A stretch of 64,000 nt of DNA from Flavobacteriaceae bacterium (GTDB taxonomy: Bacteria > Bacteroidota > Bacteroidia > Flavobacteriales > Flavobacteriaceae), in NCBI GenBank assembly GCA_018402135.1, contig JAGYJF010000005.1, positions 310,001 through 374,000 on the forward strand, given 5' to 3'. Below, one piece after another: positions 26,079 to 34,712 of this stretch (position 1 is the stretch's first letter; every line of letters starts with the position of its first letter). Both the position numbers and the translations under genes were made by a program. Below the pieces are notes generated by a model. It was not told the origin of the DNA, searched no databases, and was given only the letters and a program-made list of their open reading frames with translations.

Positions 26079-26852
26079 ATGATCGATAAATCTGAACAGC
26101 TTAATGCCTTCAACCGTTTGTTAGTAATCATGGATGAGTTGCGAGCGCAATGCCCATGGGATAAAAAACAAACCATGGAAACGCTACGTCATCTTACCAT
26201 TGAAGAGGTTTATGAGCTTGGCGACGCCATTTTAGACAAAGATTTAGAGGAAGTAAAAAAGGAACTAGGCGATGTGTTGCTGCATATTGTGTTTTATGCT
26301 AAAATCGGTAGCGAAACTAATAGTTTTGATATGGCCGATGTTTGCAATAGTATTTGCGATAAACTTATTTCTAGGCATCCGCATATTTACGGAGATGTAA
26401 CAGTTGAAAACGAAGAAGACGTTAAACGAAATTGGGAACAGCTCAAGTTAAAAGAAGGCAAAAGCAGTGTTTTAGAAGGTGTGCCAAAAAGTTTGCCAGC
26501 CATTGTAAAGGCCAATCGTATCCAAGATAAGGTTGCTGGTGTTGGTTTTGATTGGGAAGAACCTAATCAAGTTTGGGAAAAAGTTCAGGAAGAACTTAAT
26601 GAGCTACAACACGAAGTTAATAATGGCGACTTAGACGCTATTGAAAGCGAATTAGGTGACGTTATGTTTTCACTAATAAACTACGCAAGGTTTTTAAAGG
26701 TAAATCCTGAAAATGCACTAGAGCGCACCAATAAAAAATTTATTAAACGTTTTCAATATTTGGAGAATAAAGCTAAAACACTCAATAAGAGTTTAAAAGA
26801 AATGACGCTTACCGAAATGGATGTATTTTGGGAAGAAGCTAAGCATATTTAA
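26079..26852 (+). CDS. mazG: Nucleoside triphosphate pyrophosphohydrolase
   Basis: House-cleaning enzyme that hydrolyses NTPs to NMP and pyrophosphate. 257 residues with two MazG-type helical domains: CPWDKKQTMETLRHLTIEE and KKELGDVLLHIVFYAKI in the first, ESELGDVMFSLINYARFL in the second (the EExxE/ExxD metal residues are kept in both). Third gene of the def operon; a strong bidirectional terminator follows about 125 bases downstream. Confidence 0.94.
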   Translation: MIDKSEQLNAFNRLLVIMDELRAQCPWDKKQTMETLRHLTIEEVYELGDAILDKDLEEVKKELGDVLLHIVFYAKIGSETNSFDMADVCNSICDKLISRHPHIYGDVTVENEEDVKRNWEQLKLKEGKSSVLEGVPKSLPAIVKANRIQDKVAGVGFDWEEPNQVWEKVQEELNELQHEVNNGDLDAIESELGDVMFSLINYARFLKVNPENALERTNKKFIKRFQYLENKAKTLNKSLKEMTLTEMDVFWEEAKHI

Positions 26853-26977
26853 AATTTAAAATCAATATCCTATCGTATATCTAAATATTAAGAACAACTG
26901 TCTTACTGATGTAATTTAGTTGGCAATCCTTGTTGTATTTTAAGCGGTTTAAGAATAGATTCATTAATAGCACTTTG

Positions 26978-27012
26978 AAAAAACCCTGTTTGAGATTCAA
27001 ACAGGGTTTTTT
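26978..27012. terminator. Bidirectional rho-independent terminator between mazG and the DUF349 gene
   Basis: A perfect 16-bp stem (26978-26993 with 26997-27012) and a GAT loop; the stem has A6 at one end and T6 at the other, so it can stop transcription from both convergent genes. It ends one base before the DUF349 stop codon. Confidence 0.9.
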
Positions 27013-27013
27013 G

Positions 27014-29110
27014 TTAATATAAATCTTTGATTTTTGATAGTTTATCTTTCCAAGTTTGCAGTATCTGTTTTTGCTTGGCTATATTTTTGTGAACATCTTT
27101 AACTAAAGGATTATCAGAATCTACATTAGAGAAAAACATCAGGTTATTTTCTAATTGATTTATTTCAGATTTAATTTCATCAATTTTTTTTCTGATAAAA
27201 ATGCGCTCATTGTCTAAAGCGCGTGTGTCATCTGGGTTGGCTAACGCTTCTAGCTTGTTTTCAAACTTAATCATTTCAACTTTTTGTTTGTCAACTTTCA
27301 GTTTGTCAAATACACCGTCTAGTGTTTTATTAAATTTACCTTCAATAAAACGCTTATTTTGAGGTACGTGACCTAGTGATTTCCACGATTCGATAATAGC
27401 CTTTACTGCTTTAATGTCATCCGCTGGTTTGTCTGAAAACTCAAAAGATTTTAGGGTATTCAATAGCTCATTTTTCTTGTCAAAGGCTTCGTACAACTCT
27501 TTGTCGGCAGATTTTCGCTCTTTATGTAACCGGTCAAAATAATAATTACAAGCACTTTTAAATTGTTTCCAAACCTTGTTGCTGTCCTTTTTTGGTACAT
27601 GACCAATGTCTTTCCAGCTGTTTTGGATATGTTTCATTAAAGGTGTTACCGTGTCAAAGTCATCACTGTCTTTATTATCTTCAGCAACCTTTATAAGATC
27701 TAACTTTTTTTGAAGATTATCGTATTGGTCTTTCTTAAGGTTCTTGTAAAAAGCATTCTTAGAATGGTTAAAATTTCTAACAGCTGATTTAAATTTATCC
27801 CAAGTTTCTTGATTATTTGCTTTTGGAACTTTTCCTGCTTTAAAAAACGCTTCTCGTAGTACAGCTATTTCCTTGATTTTTTGTTGCCAGCTGTTGTGAT
27901 TTCCATTCTTATCGCTGGCAATGGCTTCAATTTTAGAAATTATTTGATTTTTAATTTCTAAATTTCCTTCATACGATTTATCTAAATCCTCATAATAACT
28001 CTGACGTTTATCGTGAATTATTTTGGTGGCGTCACTAAATTTATTCCAAATATCTTCACGGTATTCGCGATCAACAGGACCTAATTCTTCTTTCCAAATT
28101 TTATGTAACAACTGTAATTCTCTGAAAGCGCGATGCACATCATTGTCTTGGGCTAGCTCTTCGGCTCTGGCAATAATCTTGAGTTTTTCTTCAAGATTAT
28201 GCTTGAAATCCATATCGCGTAAATCACGATTTAGATGCAGAAAATCATAAAATATTTCAACGTGGTGGTGATAAGTATTCCAAGTATTGTTATAGTTGTC
28301 ACGTGGAATTGGTCCGGCATTACGCCATTGTTCTTGTAAATCTTTAAAGTGTTTGTAGGTTGTATTGATATTTTCTTCAACGTTAATCAAACCTTTTATT
28401 TCTTCAATAATTTGAAGTCTGTTTTCAAGGTTAGTCTTAAGGTTGTTTTCTAAGGTTTTGTAATAAGCATTCAGCTTATTTTTGTAGTCTTTATAAACAG
28501 AATTGAAACGTTTTTTAACTTCACTATTATAATAAAAATCGATTTCATTACCGCCGTCATTTATAAATTCTTCCTTTTTCTCTTCAAAAAGTTCTTTATA
28601 TTTTTGGTTGAATTCATTGCGAATGTCATCAATATGTTTTTTAATAGTCTGAATTTTTCTGCCAGCAATTAACCCTTCAAATTCGTTTACCAACTCGTCC
28701 ATTGAAAGTGTATGGTAATCTTTCTCTTGAAGTTCGTGACGTTCGTTATTTGACTCGTCTTCAGCATCTTCTGCATTCGACGCTTCTATAGAATCTACGT
28801 GGTTTAATTCTTTTTCGTGTGCATTGGATATGGCATCATCGTCGTCGTCTTCATCATCATCATCTAAATCATTGACATCTTCATTTTCAGCTTTTATTTC
28901 ATCGTCGGCTTTCGAAACCTCAGGGCCGGCCATTACAACACCTTCAACTGTTTCATCTTTGGCGTTTTCAATAGTTTCTTGACTTGTTTCTTCTTCTAAT
29001 TCAGAAGTTATAATAGGGTCATTTACTGACTCTTTTTCTGTGTGAACCAAATCGTTAAGATTGATATCATTGTTTCCATCTGCATTTTGCAGGTTGTCAT
29101 TCTCTAACAT
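27014..29110 (-). CDS. DUF349 domain-containing protein
   Basis: 698 residues, no signal peptide. Residues 1-130 are acidic and disordered (a run DDDEDDDDDAI near 84-94). The rest is a series of helical DUF349 units, each with a W-based motif: LQEQWRNAGPIPRDNYN, LHKIWKEELGPVDREYRE, FFKAGKVPKANNQETWDKF, IQNSWKDIGHVPKKDSNKVW and IIESWKSLGHVPQNKRF. A C-terminal coiled coil ends the protein. The repeats resemble the DUF349 units in RNA-binding proteins, but the function is unknown. A promoter-like pair lies just upstream. Confidence 0.9.
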   Translation of the reverse strand: MLENDNLQNADGNNDINLNDLVHTEKESVNDPIITSELEEETSQETIENAKDETVEGVVMAGPEVSKADDEIKAENEDVNDLDDDDEDDDDDAISNAHEKELNHVDSIEASNAEDAEDESNNERHELQEKDYHTLSMDELVNEFEGLIAGRKIQTIKKHIDDIRNEFNQKYKELFEEKKEEFINDGGNEIDFYYNSEVKKRFNSVYKDYKNKLNAYYKTLENNLKTNLENRLQIIEEIKGLINVEENINTTYKHFKDLQEQWRNAGPIPRDNYNNTWNTYHHHVEIFYDFLHLNRDLRDMDFKHNLEEKLKIIARAEELAQDNDVHRAFRELQLLHKIWKEELGPVDREYREDIWNKFSDATKIIHDKRQSYYEDLDKSYEGNLEIKNQIISKIEAIASDKNGNHNSWQQKIKEIAVLREAFFKAGKVPKANNQETWDKFKSAVRNFNHSKNAFYKNLKKDQYDNLQKKLDLIKVAEDNKDSDDFDTVTPLMKHIQNSWKDIGHVPKKDSNKVWKQFKSACNYYFDRLHKERKSADKELYEAFDKKNELLNTLKSFEFSDKPADDIKAVKAIIESWKSLGHVPQNKRFIEGKFNKTLDGVFDKLKVDKQKVEMIKFENKLEALANPDDTRALDNERIFIRKKIDEIKSEINQLENNLMFFSNVDSDNPLVKDVHKNIAKQKQILQTWKDKLSKIKDLY

Positions 29111-29138
29111 TTTACAATGTGTTTATATGTTGAATTGA

Positions 29139-29169
29139 TAAAGATACTATTAGATTGTTGAATTTCAAA
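29139..29169 (-). promoter_or_regulatory. Promoter-like TTTG-N19-TATCTTTA for the DUF349 gene
   Basis: Minus strand TTTG (29169-29166) and TATCTTTA (29146-29139) are 19 bases apart, with one mismatch to the -7 consensus (final A for G). About 28 bases separate the box from the ATG at 29110. Confidence 0.4.
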
Positions 29170-29196
29170 ACAAAGGCTTTTTTTAACCTGAAATAA

Positions 29197-29931
29197 TCAC
29201 TTATTCCAAATTTTCCAAGCTTTTTCAGCCTGAAACTGAAGCATCGGTAATCCATTCATAATTTGGGCACCGCGTTGCTTGCCTTTTGATAAGAACAGGG
29301 TTTCTGATGGATTGTAAATTAAATCGAAAAGTAAGTGTTTATCGGAAATGAATTCGTAAGGTATTTCTGGGCATTGCGCAATGTTAGGATACGTACCTAA
29401 GGGCGTGCAATTAACAATAATGGTGTGCTGATCCATTATTTGCTGCGTTAAATTTTGATATACAAAATTCACTTTCTCAGAATAATTTCTTGAAACAAAA
29501 CTGTACGGAATTTCTAGTGATTGTAGTGCATAAGCTACTGCCTTGGATGCACCACCAGTGCCTAAAATTAAGGCTTTGTTATGCTGAGGCTTTAAAATGG
29601 ATAGAAGGGATTTTTTAAAACCGAAATAGTCGGTATTATAACCTTTTAACTTTTTGTTTTTAGAAACTTTGATGGTGTTGACGGCACCTATTTTCAGGGC
29701 CGTTTTAGAGAGTTTGTCTAAATGTGGTATAACAGCCTCTTTATAAGGTATGGTGACATTTAACCCCTTTAATTTTGAATTGTTTGTAACAATGGCGTTA
29801 ATCTCCTCAATATGCTGAATGTCATAATTACTGTAAATATCTTGTAGATTTTCAGTTTTGAATTTTTCAGTAAAATAGGTTTTAGAAAATGAATAAGCTA
29901 TGTTTTTTCCAATTAATCCAAATTCAGACAT
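29197..29931 (-). CDS. aroE: Shikimate dehydrogenase
   Basis: NADPH-dependent reduction of 3-dehydroshikimate in aromatic amino acid synthesis. 244 residues: N-terminal MSEFGLIGKNIAYSFSK substrate domain, LNVTIPYKEAVIPHLD with the catalytic Lys, NTDYFGF with the catalytic Asp, LILGTGGASKAVAYAL nucleotide motif, C-terminal GLPMLQFQAEKAW. ATG at 29931 is preferred over an ATG eight codons upstream because it gives the usual N-terminus; it overlaps the DUF368 gene end by 8 bases, implying coupling. Confidence 0.93.
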   Translation of the reverse strand: MSEFGLIGKNIAYSFSKTYFTEKFKTENLQDIYSNYDIQHIEEINAIVTNNSKLKGLNVTIPYKEAVIPHLDKLSKTALKIGAVNTIKVSKNKKLKGYNTDYFGFKKSLLSILKPQHNKALILGTGGASKAVAYALQSLEIPYSFVSRNYSEKVNFVYQNLTQQIMDQHTIIVNCTPLGTYPNIAQCPEIPYEFISDKHLLFDLIYNPSETLFLSKGKQRGAQIMNGLPMLQFQAEKAWKIWNK

Positions 29932-30943
29932 GTGTTTTGAGTGTTTTTTGGCCATACCATTCTAAGACTAGCACCGTGAATATTCCAGCTAAAATATATA
30001 TTACCGCCATTATAGTTTCCAGATTTAGTTCTGGTAAGAAGCGTTGGTAGTTTTCAATAATTCTTGAGCCGTTCGGATCTAGAACAAATTCACCCATTTC
30101 CGAAGTTTTATAAATGGTTCTCTTCCAAGGCCAAACTACGCCCAATGAACCAACTATAAAACCGATAATTGTGGCTAATGTTATTTTCCGATAATGCTTA
30201 AGAATGTAGGTTAAAAAATGTGAAAAGGTCACTAATCCTGTAACAGAGCCAAGGGTGAAAACGACTAAAACTTGCAAGAGTCGTATTCTTTCAGTATTGT
30301 TTAAGAAAGTGAAATCTAGTTGTACAATGTCGGCCATGGTATCGAACAAAGCATTAACAGAGTTTACCAAAAGCAGCACATAATTTCCAAACAGAATTAA
30401 AATAAACGAACCTGAAAATCCTGGTAGGGTCATTCCAGAAACACTTACAATGCCGCAGAAAAACACAAATATGAGATTATCGTTTTCTGTGGCAGGATTT
30501 AAAAAACTAATGCCAACTCCCAGAGCTATACCAATAATTAGAGCAATTCTAGTTTTTAAATACCAAATTTTAAATTCATTATTGATATAGTATATTGAGC
30601 CTAGAATCATTCCGAAAAATAAACTCCAAACATAAAGTTCGTAACGAATTAAGAAGTAATCCAAAATTTTGGAAACACTGAAATAGCTCACCACCATACC
30701 AAAAAACAACAATCCTAAAAATCGCCCATTGATATATTGAAAAAAGCTTTTGAAGCGGCCACTTATTAATAATTTGAAAGCCTTTTTATTTACTTTTTGA
30801 AGGGAGTAAATAAATTCTTCATAAAATCCAGCCACAAATGCCACCACACCACCAGAAACGCCTGGTACCTTATTAGCAGCACCCATGGCAATACCTTTTA
30901 TCACCAAAAATAGCTTATCTGAGTATGACCGTGTTTGTTGCAT
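29924..30943 (-). CDS. DUF368 family polyprenyl-phosphate transporter (second copy)
   Basis: 339-residue integral membrane protein with about eight hydrophobic segments. DUF368 signatures: GIAMGAANKVPGVSGGVVAFV near the N-terminus and the pseudo-repeat GMTLPGFSGSFILILFGNY in the middle. DUF368 members (PopT) are reported to recycle undecaprenyl phosphate across the cytoplasmic membrane; this role is taken from the family. It lies 2 bases after another DUF368 gene and overlaps aroE, so the three are one operon. The C-terminal half is diverged from its partner. Confidence 0.85.
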   Translation of the reverse strand: MQQTRSYSDKLFLVIKGIAMGAANKVPGVSGGVVAFVAGFYEEFIYSLQKVNKKAFKLLISGRFKSFFQYINGRFLGLLFFGMVVSYFSVSKILDYFLIRYELYVWSLFFGMILGSIYYINNEFKIWYLKTRIALIIGIALGVGISFLNPATENDNLIFVFFCGIVSVSGMTLPGFSGSFILILFGNYVLLLVNSVNALFDTMADIVQLDFTFLNNTERIRLLQVLVVFTLGSVTGLVTFSHFLTYILKHYRKITLATIIGFIVGSLGVVWPWKRTIYKTSEMGEFVLDPNGSRIIENYQRFLPELNLETIMAVIYILAGIFTVLVLEWYGQKTLKTHV

Positions 30944-30945
30944 AT

Positions 30946-31908
30946 TTAAGGACGTTTGGAACCTAATTTTTCCAAGATGAAAATAGTTAAAAAACCAATA
31001 ACCATAAAACCAAGCGCTAAAACAATTTTTGGGTCACCAATAAATTCAACCGGCATAATGCTTTTTTCCAAAAGCGGGACTTTTATACCTTCCGAATTCA
31101 ACCGCCAAGTTAGCACGTTTTTCCATGGCCATATTTTATTTAATGAACCTATCATAAAGCCTGTTAAAATTGCTAAGGTTAAATTTTTATGATGTTTAAA
31201 CATCCAATTTAATGCTTTTGAAAACAATTTTAAACCAATAATTGCGCCTAAACCAATCATAAGGAATTTTACCAAAGCATCAAAAAACAAGTCAGAATTT
31301 AAAGTGACAATACCTTCAATTAAATTATTTATGGTTTCAATTGCAATTTGATAGGCGCCTAAAATTAACAGTATAAAAGCACCAGAAACTCCAGGTAAAA
31401 TCATGGCGATAATGGCTAGAAATCCACAAAAAATTAAGTAAATATTGCTGTCTGGAGACGCAAATGGTTCCGCTAACGTAATGTAGTACGATAACAAGCT
31501 ACTAGCGAGAATTGCTAATATCACTGCAAAGTTAGAAACCTTAATTTGTTTACCAATAAAGATAATACTAGCAACGACCAATCCAAAAAAGAAGGACCAA
31601 AGCAATACAGCTTCGTTAAGCAGCAGCCACTTTATAATTTTGGCCAATGAAAAAATACTAATGGCAACACCAAAAAAAAGCGAGGCTAAAAAATTACCAT
31701 TAATGCTAAGCCAAGCCGCTTTAAAACCCGATTGTCTCAATACTTTTAAAGCATCTAAATTGACTTTCTCAATACTTTCAATCAGCTCTTCATATATTCC
31801 TGAAATAAAAGCAATTGTACCTCCAGAAACACCAGGAACAACATCAGCAGCTCCCATGGCAATGCCTTTAAGGGTAACCACAAAATAATCAATTAAACGT
31901 CTGTGCAT
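30946..31908 (-). CDS. DUF368 family polyprenyl-phosphate transporter (first copy)
   Basis: 320-residue integral membrane protein with GIAMGAADVVPGVSGGTIAFI at the N-terminus and the matching half-repeat AMILPGVSGAFILLILGAYQ near residue 170, plus NKIWPWKN late in the protein. It is a paralogue of the next gene (339 residues, same order of motifs). Probable undecaprenyl-phosphate flippase (PopT-like) by family; needed for cell-wall and LPS lipid-carrier recycling. Confidence 0.86.
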   Translation of the reverse strand: MHRRLIDYFVVTLKGIAMGAADVVPGVSGGTIAFISGIYEELIESIEKVNLDALKVLRQSGFKAAWLSINGNFLASLFFGVAISIFSLAKIIKWLLLNEAVLLWSFFFGLVVASIIFIGKQIKVSNFAVILAILASSLLSYYITLAEPFASPDSNIYLIFCGFLAIIAMILPGVSGAFILLILGAYQIAIETINNLIEGIVTLNSDLFFDALVKFLMIGLGAIIGLKLFSKALNWMFKHHKNLTLAILTGFMIGSLNKIWPWKNVLTWRLNSEGIKVPLLEKSIMPVEFIGDPKIVLALGFMVIGFLTIFILEKLGSKRP

Positions 31909-31950
31909 TTAAAGCAGTTTTCTTTTGTGGTAAAGGTAGATAAATTACAA

Positions 31951-33357
31951 CTAAGCCTTTTTAGTTTTTGAAATAATATCGCGGATCAATGGATTATTAG
32001 ATAGGTTTGGAAACAGCTCGTCTAAAATAAATTGATAATCAGCATTTATTTTTATGGCATTTTTAAAATGGTATTCTCCTTTGTAAAGATCCGAAAGCGT
32101 GAAAAATAATCCAGCCATCCTAAAATCTATTTCAGCATTTTCGGGATAAAATTCGGCTGCCTGTTCTAAGTTGTAAATGGAGGCCTCATATTCGCCTAAC
32201 TGAATTAGTATATCGGCACGAGCAATCCATGTTTCTATTTCGTAATTACCTAATTCTAAAGTGCGTTTGTAACCGCGTTCAGCTTCTTCATAAAACTTTA
32301 AACGGTGATTAATTTGCGCAAATAGCTTCCAATACAATACATTTTCAGAATCGATATTCACAGCTTTATTGATGTAATAAAGTGCTTTTTGATAATTTTT
32401 GAGTTTGATATAGTATTTCGTAATAGCAATCCAACCTTTATCTAATAATGGATCTTCATGAACGGTTTTGTAAAAATAATGCAAAGCTAAATCGTTTTGC
32501 CCCATTTTCTGATAACAATAACCCATGCGCAATAAGGCAAAGGACGATGGCTCATCTAAAGCAAGCGTAAATTTATAGTTCTCGATTGCTTCAAGATACT
32601 TGCGCTGCTTTTCAAGTACTTTACCTTTCTCTAAATAAGCACCAACAAACGTATCATCTGAAATTATGGCAAAATCAAAAGCAGCAAGCGCTTTTGCATA
32701 AGCCTTTTTGATGAAATATTGTCGACCTAATTGATGCCATGCTACTTCACTATACGGATTTTTGTCTAAGTAAGTATTTAAAAATATAATAGCTTCTTCA
32801 CTTTTTTCAGCAAAGTCGTAACAATAAACAATATTGTAGAGTGCTGAATAATCTTCAGGATCTAAAGCGATGCATTGAGTGAAATAATGCCGTGCATTGT
32901 CATAATCATCTAAAAAGAGATATTCCATACCAATTAAACCATATAAATCAATATTCTCTTCAGGGGCATCGGTTATTTGCAATGCAATTTTGAGTGCGTC
33001 AATCGCTTTTAAATGTTCGTCTTGTTTAGACAAAACATTGGCTTTTTGAATAAAAATCTCCTCATTATTAGGCTCCAATTCGTAAAGCTTGTCTAATAAC
33101 TTATTCGCTTTGTCAAATTCATCCGCCATGACATACAATTCTACCTGAAACAATTGTAAATTAACCGATGCAGGATGCTGTTCTAAGCCAAGTTTTAAGG
33201 CTTTTTTAGCCAAACCTATTTTGCCTAATTCTAAATAATGGTGGATAATGTTTTCAAATTCCTCTGAATCAAAGAATAAAACATTATTAGTTTTAAGCAT
33301 TGATTCAAATTTGTTGAGCGATAAATTGTAGTGTTCGTCTTCGTGACCAAACTCCAT
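31951..33357 (-). CDS. Tetratricopeptide repeat protein
   Basis: 468 residues, almost wholly TPR helical repeats (about 11-12 units; e.g. ALYNIVYCYDFAEKSEEAI, AYLEKGKVLEKQRKYLEAIENY, IWARADILIQLGEYEASI-like units). No signal peptide, so probably a cytoplasmic scaffold. Start set at ATG 33357 (MEFGHEDEHYN), two codons after a GTG. Conserved in Bacteroidota; partner unknown. Precedes the DUF368 genes by 42 bases on the same strand. Confidence 0.85.
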   Translation of the reverse strand: MEFGHEDEHYNLSLNKFESMLKTNNVLFFDSEEFENIIHHYLELGKIGLAKKALKLGLEQHPASVNLQLFQVELYVMADEFDKANKLLDKLYELEPNNEEIFIQKANVLSKQDEHLKAIDALKIALQITDAPEENIDLYGLIGMEYLFLDDYDNARHYFTQCIALDPEDYSALYNIVYCYDFAEKSEEAIIFLNTYLDKNPYSEVAWHQLGRQYFIKKAYAKALAAFDFAIISDDTFVGAYLEKGKVLEKQRKYLEAIENYKFTLALDEPSSFALLRMGYCYQKMGQNDLALHYFYKTVHEDPLLDKGWIAITKYYIKLKNYQKALYYINKAVNIDSENVLYWKLFAQINHRLKFYEEAERGYKRTLELGNYEIETWIARADILIQLGEYEASIYNLEQAAEFYPENAEIDFRMAGLFFTLSDLYKGEYHFKNAIKINADYQFILDELFPNLSNNPLIRDIISKTKKA

Positions 33358-33510
33358 AAGCACATTGTATTTGTGGTTGAAATAAAATTAAGGTTCTATT
33401 TCGATTAAAGACTTTAATAATGTTAATGTTTTCAACAATTTAATTAACAGGTGATTTCTTTTAAAAATCAGGGTCTTATGTTTGATGATTATTGATTTAA
33501 TTTGAAATAA

Positions 33511-34701
33511 TTAGGTAGTTGTGTTAAGAATCTCGTCTAAAACTAAAGTCATAATGTAACAGCCTTCAATTATTTCATCGTTTGATATCGTCAAAGGTGG
33601 TGTAATTCTAATGGCTTTTGGCTCGTACAGCAACCAAAATAGAATGAGCCCTTTTTCTTGACATTTTAAAACCATTTGATTCGTGATTTCTGCCGAACTT
33701 GTCATGGCTGCCAACATTAATCCTCGGCCTCTAATTTCTGTAATTAACGGATGTACAAGATGTTTCCTAATTAAAAGTTCCTTCTCCAAAGTCTGCGCTA
33801 TCAGACTGCTTTCAGTAATTTCTTGTAAGGTTGCCAATGCTGCCGCGGCAATCACTGGATGGCCGCCAAAGGTTGTAATATGGCCTAATTTAGGCTCATT
33901 ACTAAGCAGTATCATATGCTCTTTTGAAGCTGAAAAGGCGCCAATCGGCATGCCACCACCAAGTCCTTTGCCAGTTACAACCACATCGGGAATACAATTA
34001 AAATGTTCAAAACCGAAAAGTTTTCCAGTTCTACCGATACCAGGTTGAATTTCATCTAAAATAAGTAAAGCACCAACTTTGTTACATTGCACTTGCACTT
34101 TTTGGAGATAGTCATTTTGTGGCTCGATAAAACCAGCGCCACCTTGTATGGTTTCTAAAACAACACCCGCTGTTTTGCTTGTAATTTGTTGAATATCTTC
34201 TAAATTATTAAACCCGATAAACCGAACATCTGGCATTAAAGGTCTAAAGGTGCGTTTGCGTTCTTCAAATCCCATAATACTTAAGGCTCCGATGGTGTTT
34301 CCATGATATGCGTGATGAGCCGCAATAATTTCACCTCTTCCAGTGACCCGTTTTGCTAGTTTTATGGCGCCATCAATAGCTTCTGTTCCTGAATTGGTAA
34401 GGTAGGTCGTGCTAAGATTTTCTGGCAAATGTTTTGCGAGTAATTTACAAAGATCTAAAGCAGATTTCTGAATATATTCTCCATAAACCATCACATGTAA
34501 ATATTTATCTAACTGATTTTTAATCGCTTCGACAACCCTAGGATGCTTATGGCCTAAACTACAAGCGGAAACCCCAGCAACAAAATCTAAATATTTGTTG
34601 TTATGAATGTCGTAAATATAAGAGCCTTCGGCATGGGAAATTTCCATCGTCAACGGATGCGGCGTAGTTTGTGCTTGGTATTGAAAAAAATCTTGCTGCA
34701 T
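33511..34701 (-). CDS. Class III PLP-dependent aminotransferase (acetylornithine/4-aminobutyrate type)
   Basis: 396 residues. LDFVAGVSACSLGHKHPRV, TYLTNSGTEAIDGAIKLAKR, AHHAYHGNTIGALSI, ILDEIQPGIGRTGKLFGFEH and the PLP-lysine loop VVVTGKGLGGGMPIGA are those of fold-type I class III enzymes. No arginine biosynthesis genes are nearby, so the substrate is uncertain; an amine or amino-acid transaminase role is likely. It follows the OstA-like gene after 11 bases. Confidence 0.88.
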   Translation of the reverse strand: MQQDFFQYQAQTTPHPLTMEISHAEGSYIYDIHNNKYLDFVAGVSACSLGHKHPRVVEAIKNQLDKYLHVMVYGEYIQKSALDLCKLLAKHLPENLSTTYLTNSGTEAIDGAIKLAKRVTGRGEIIAAHHAYHGNTIGALSIMGFEERKRTFRPLMPDVRFIGFNNLEDIQQITSKTAGVVLETIQGGAGFIEPQNDYLQKVQVQCNKVGALLILDEIQPGIGRTGKLFGFEHFNCIPDVVVTGKGLGGGMPIGAFSASKEHMILLSNEPKLGHITTFGGHPVIAAAALATLQEITESSLIAQTLEKELLIRKHLVHPLITEIRGRGLMLAAMTSSAEITNQMVLKCQEKGLILFWLLYEPKAIRITPPLTISNDEIIEGCYIMTLVLDEILNTTT

Positions 34702-34712
34702 AGAACCTTAAA

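Noticed and set aside
33683-34048. 121-codon plus-strand open frame
   Set aside because: Shadow of the class III aminotransferase gene; no start signals or homology.
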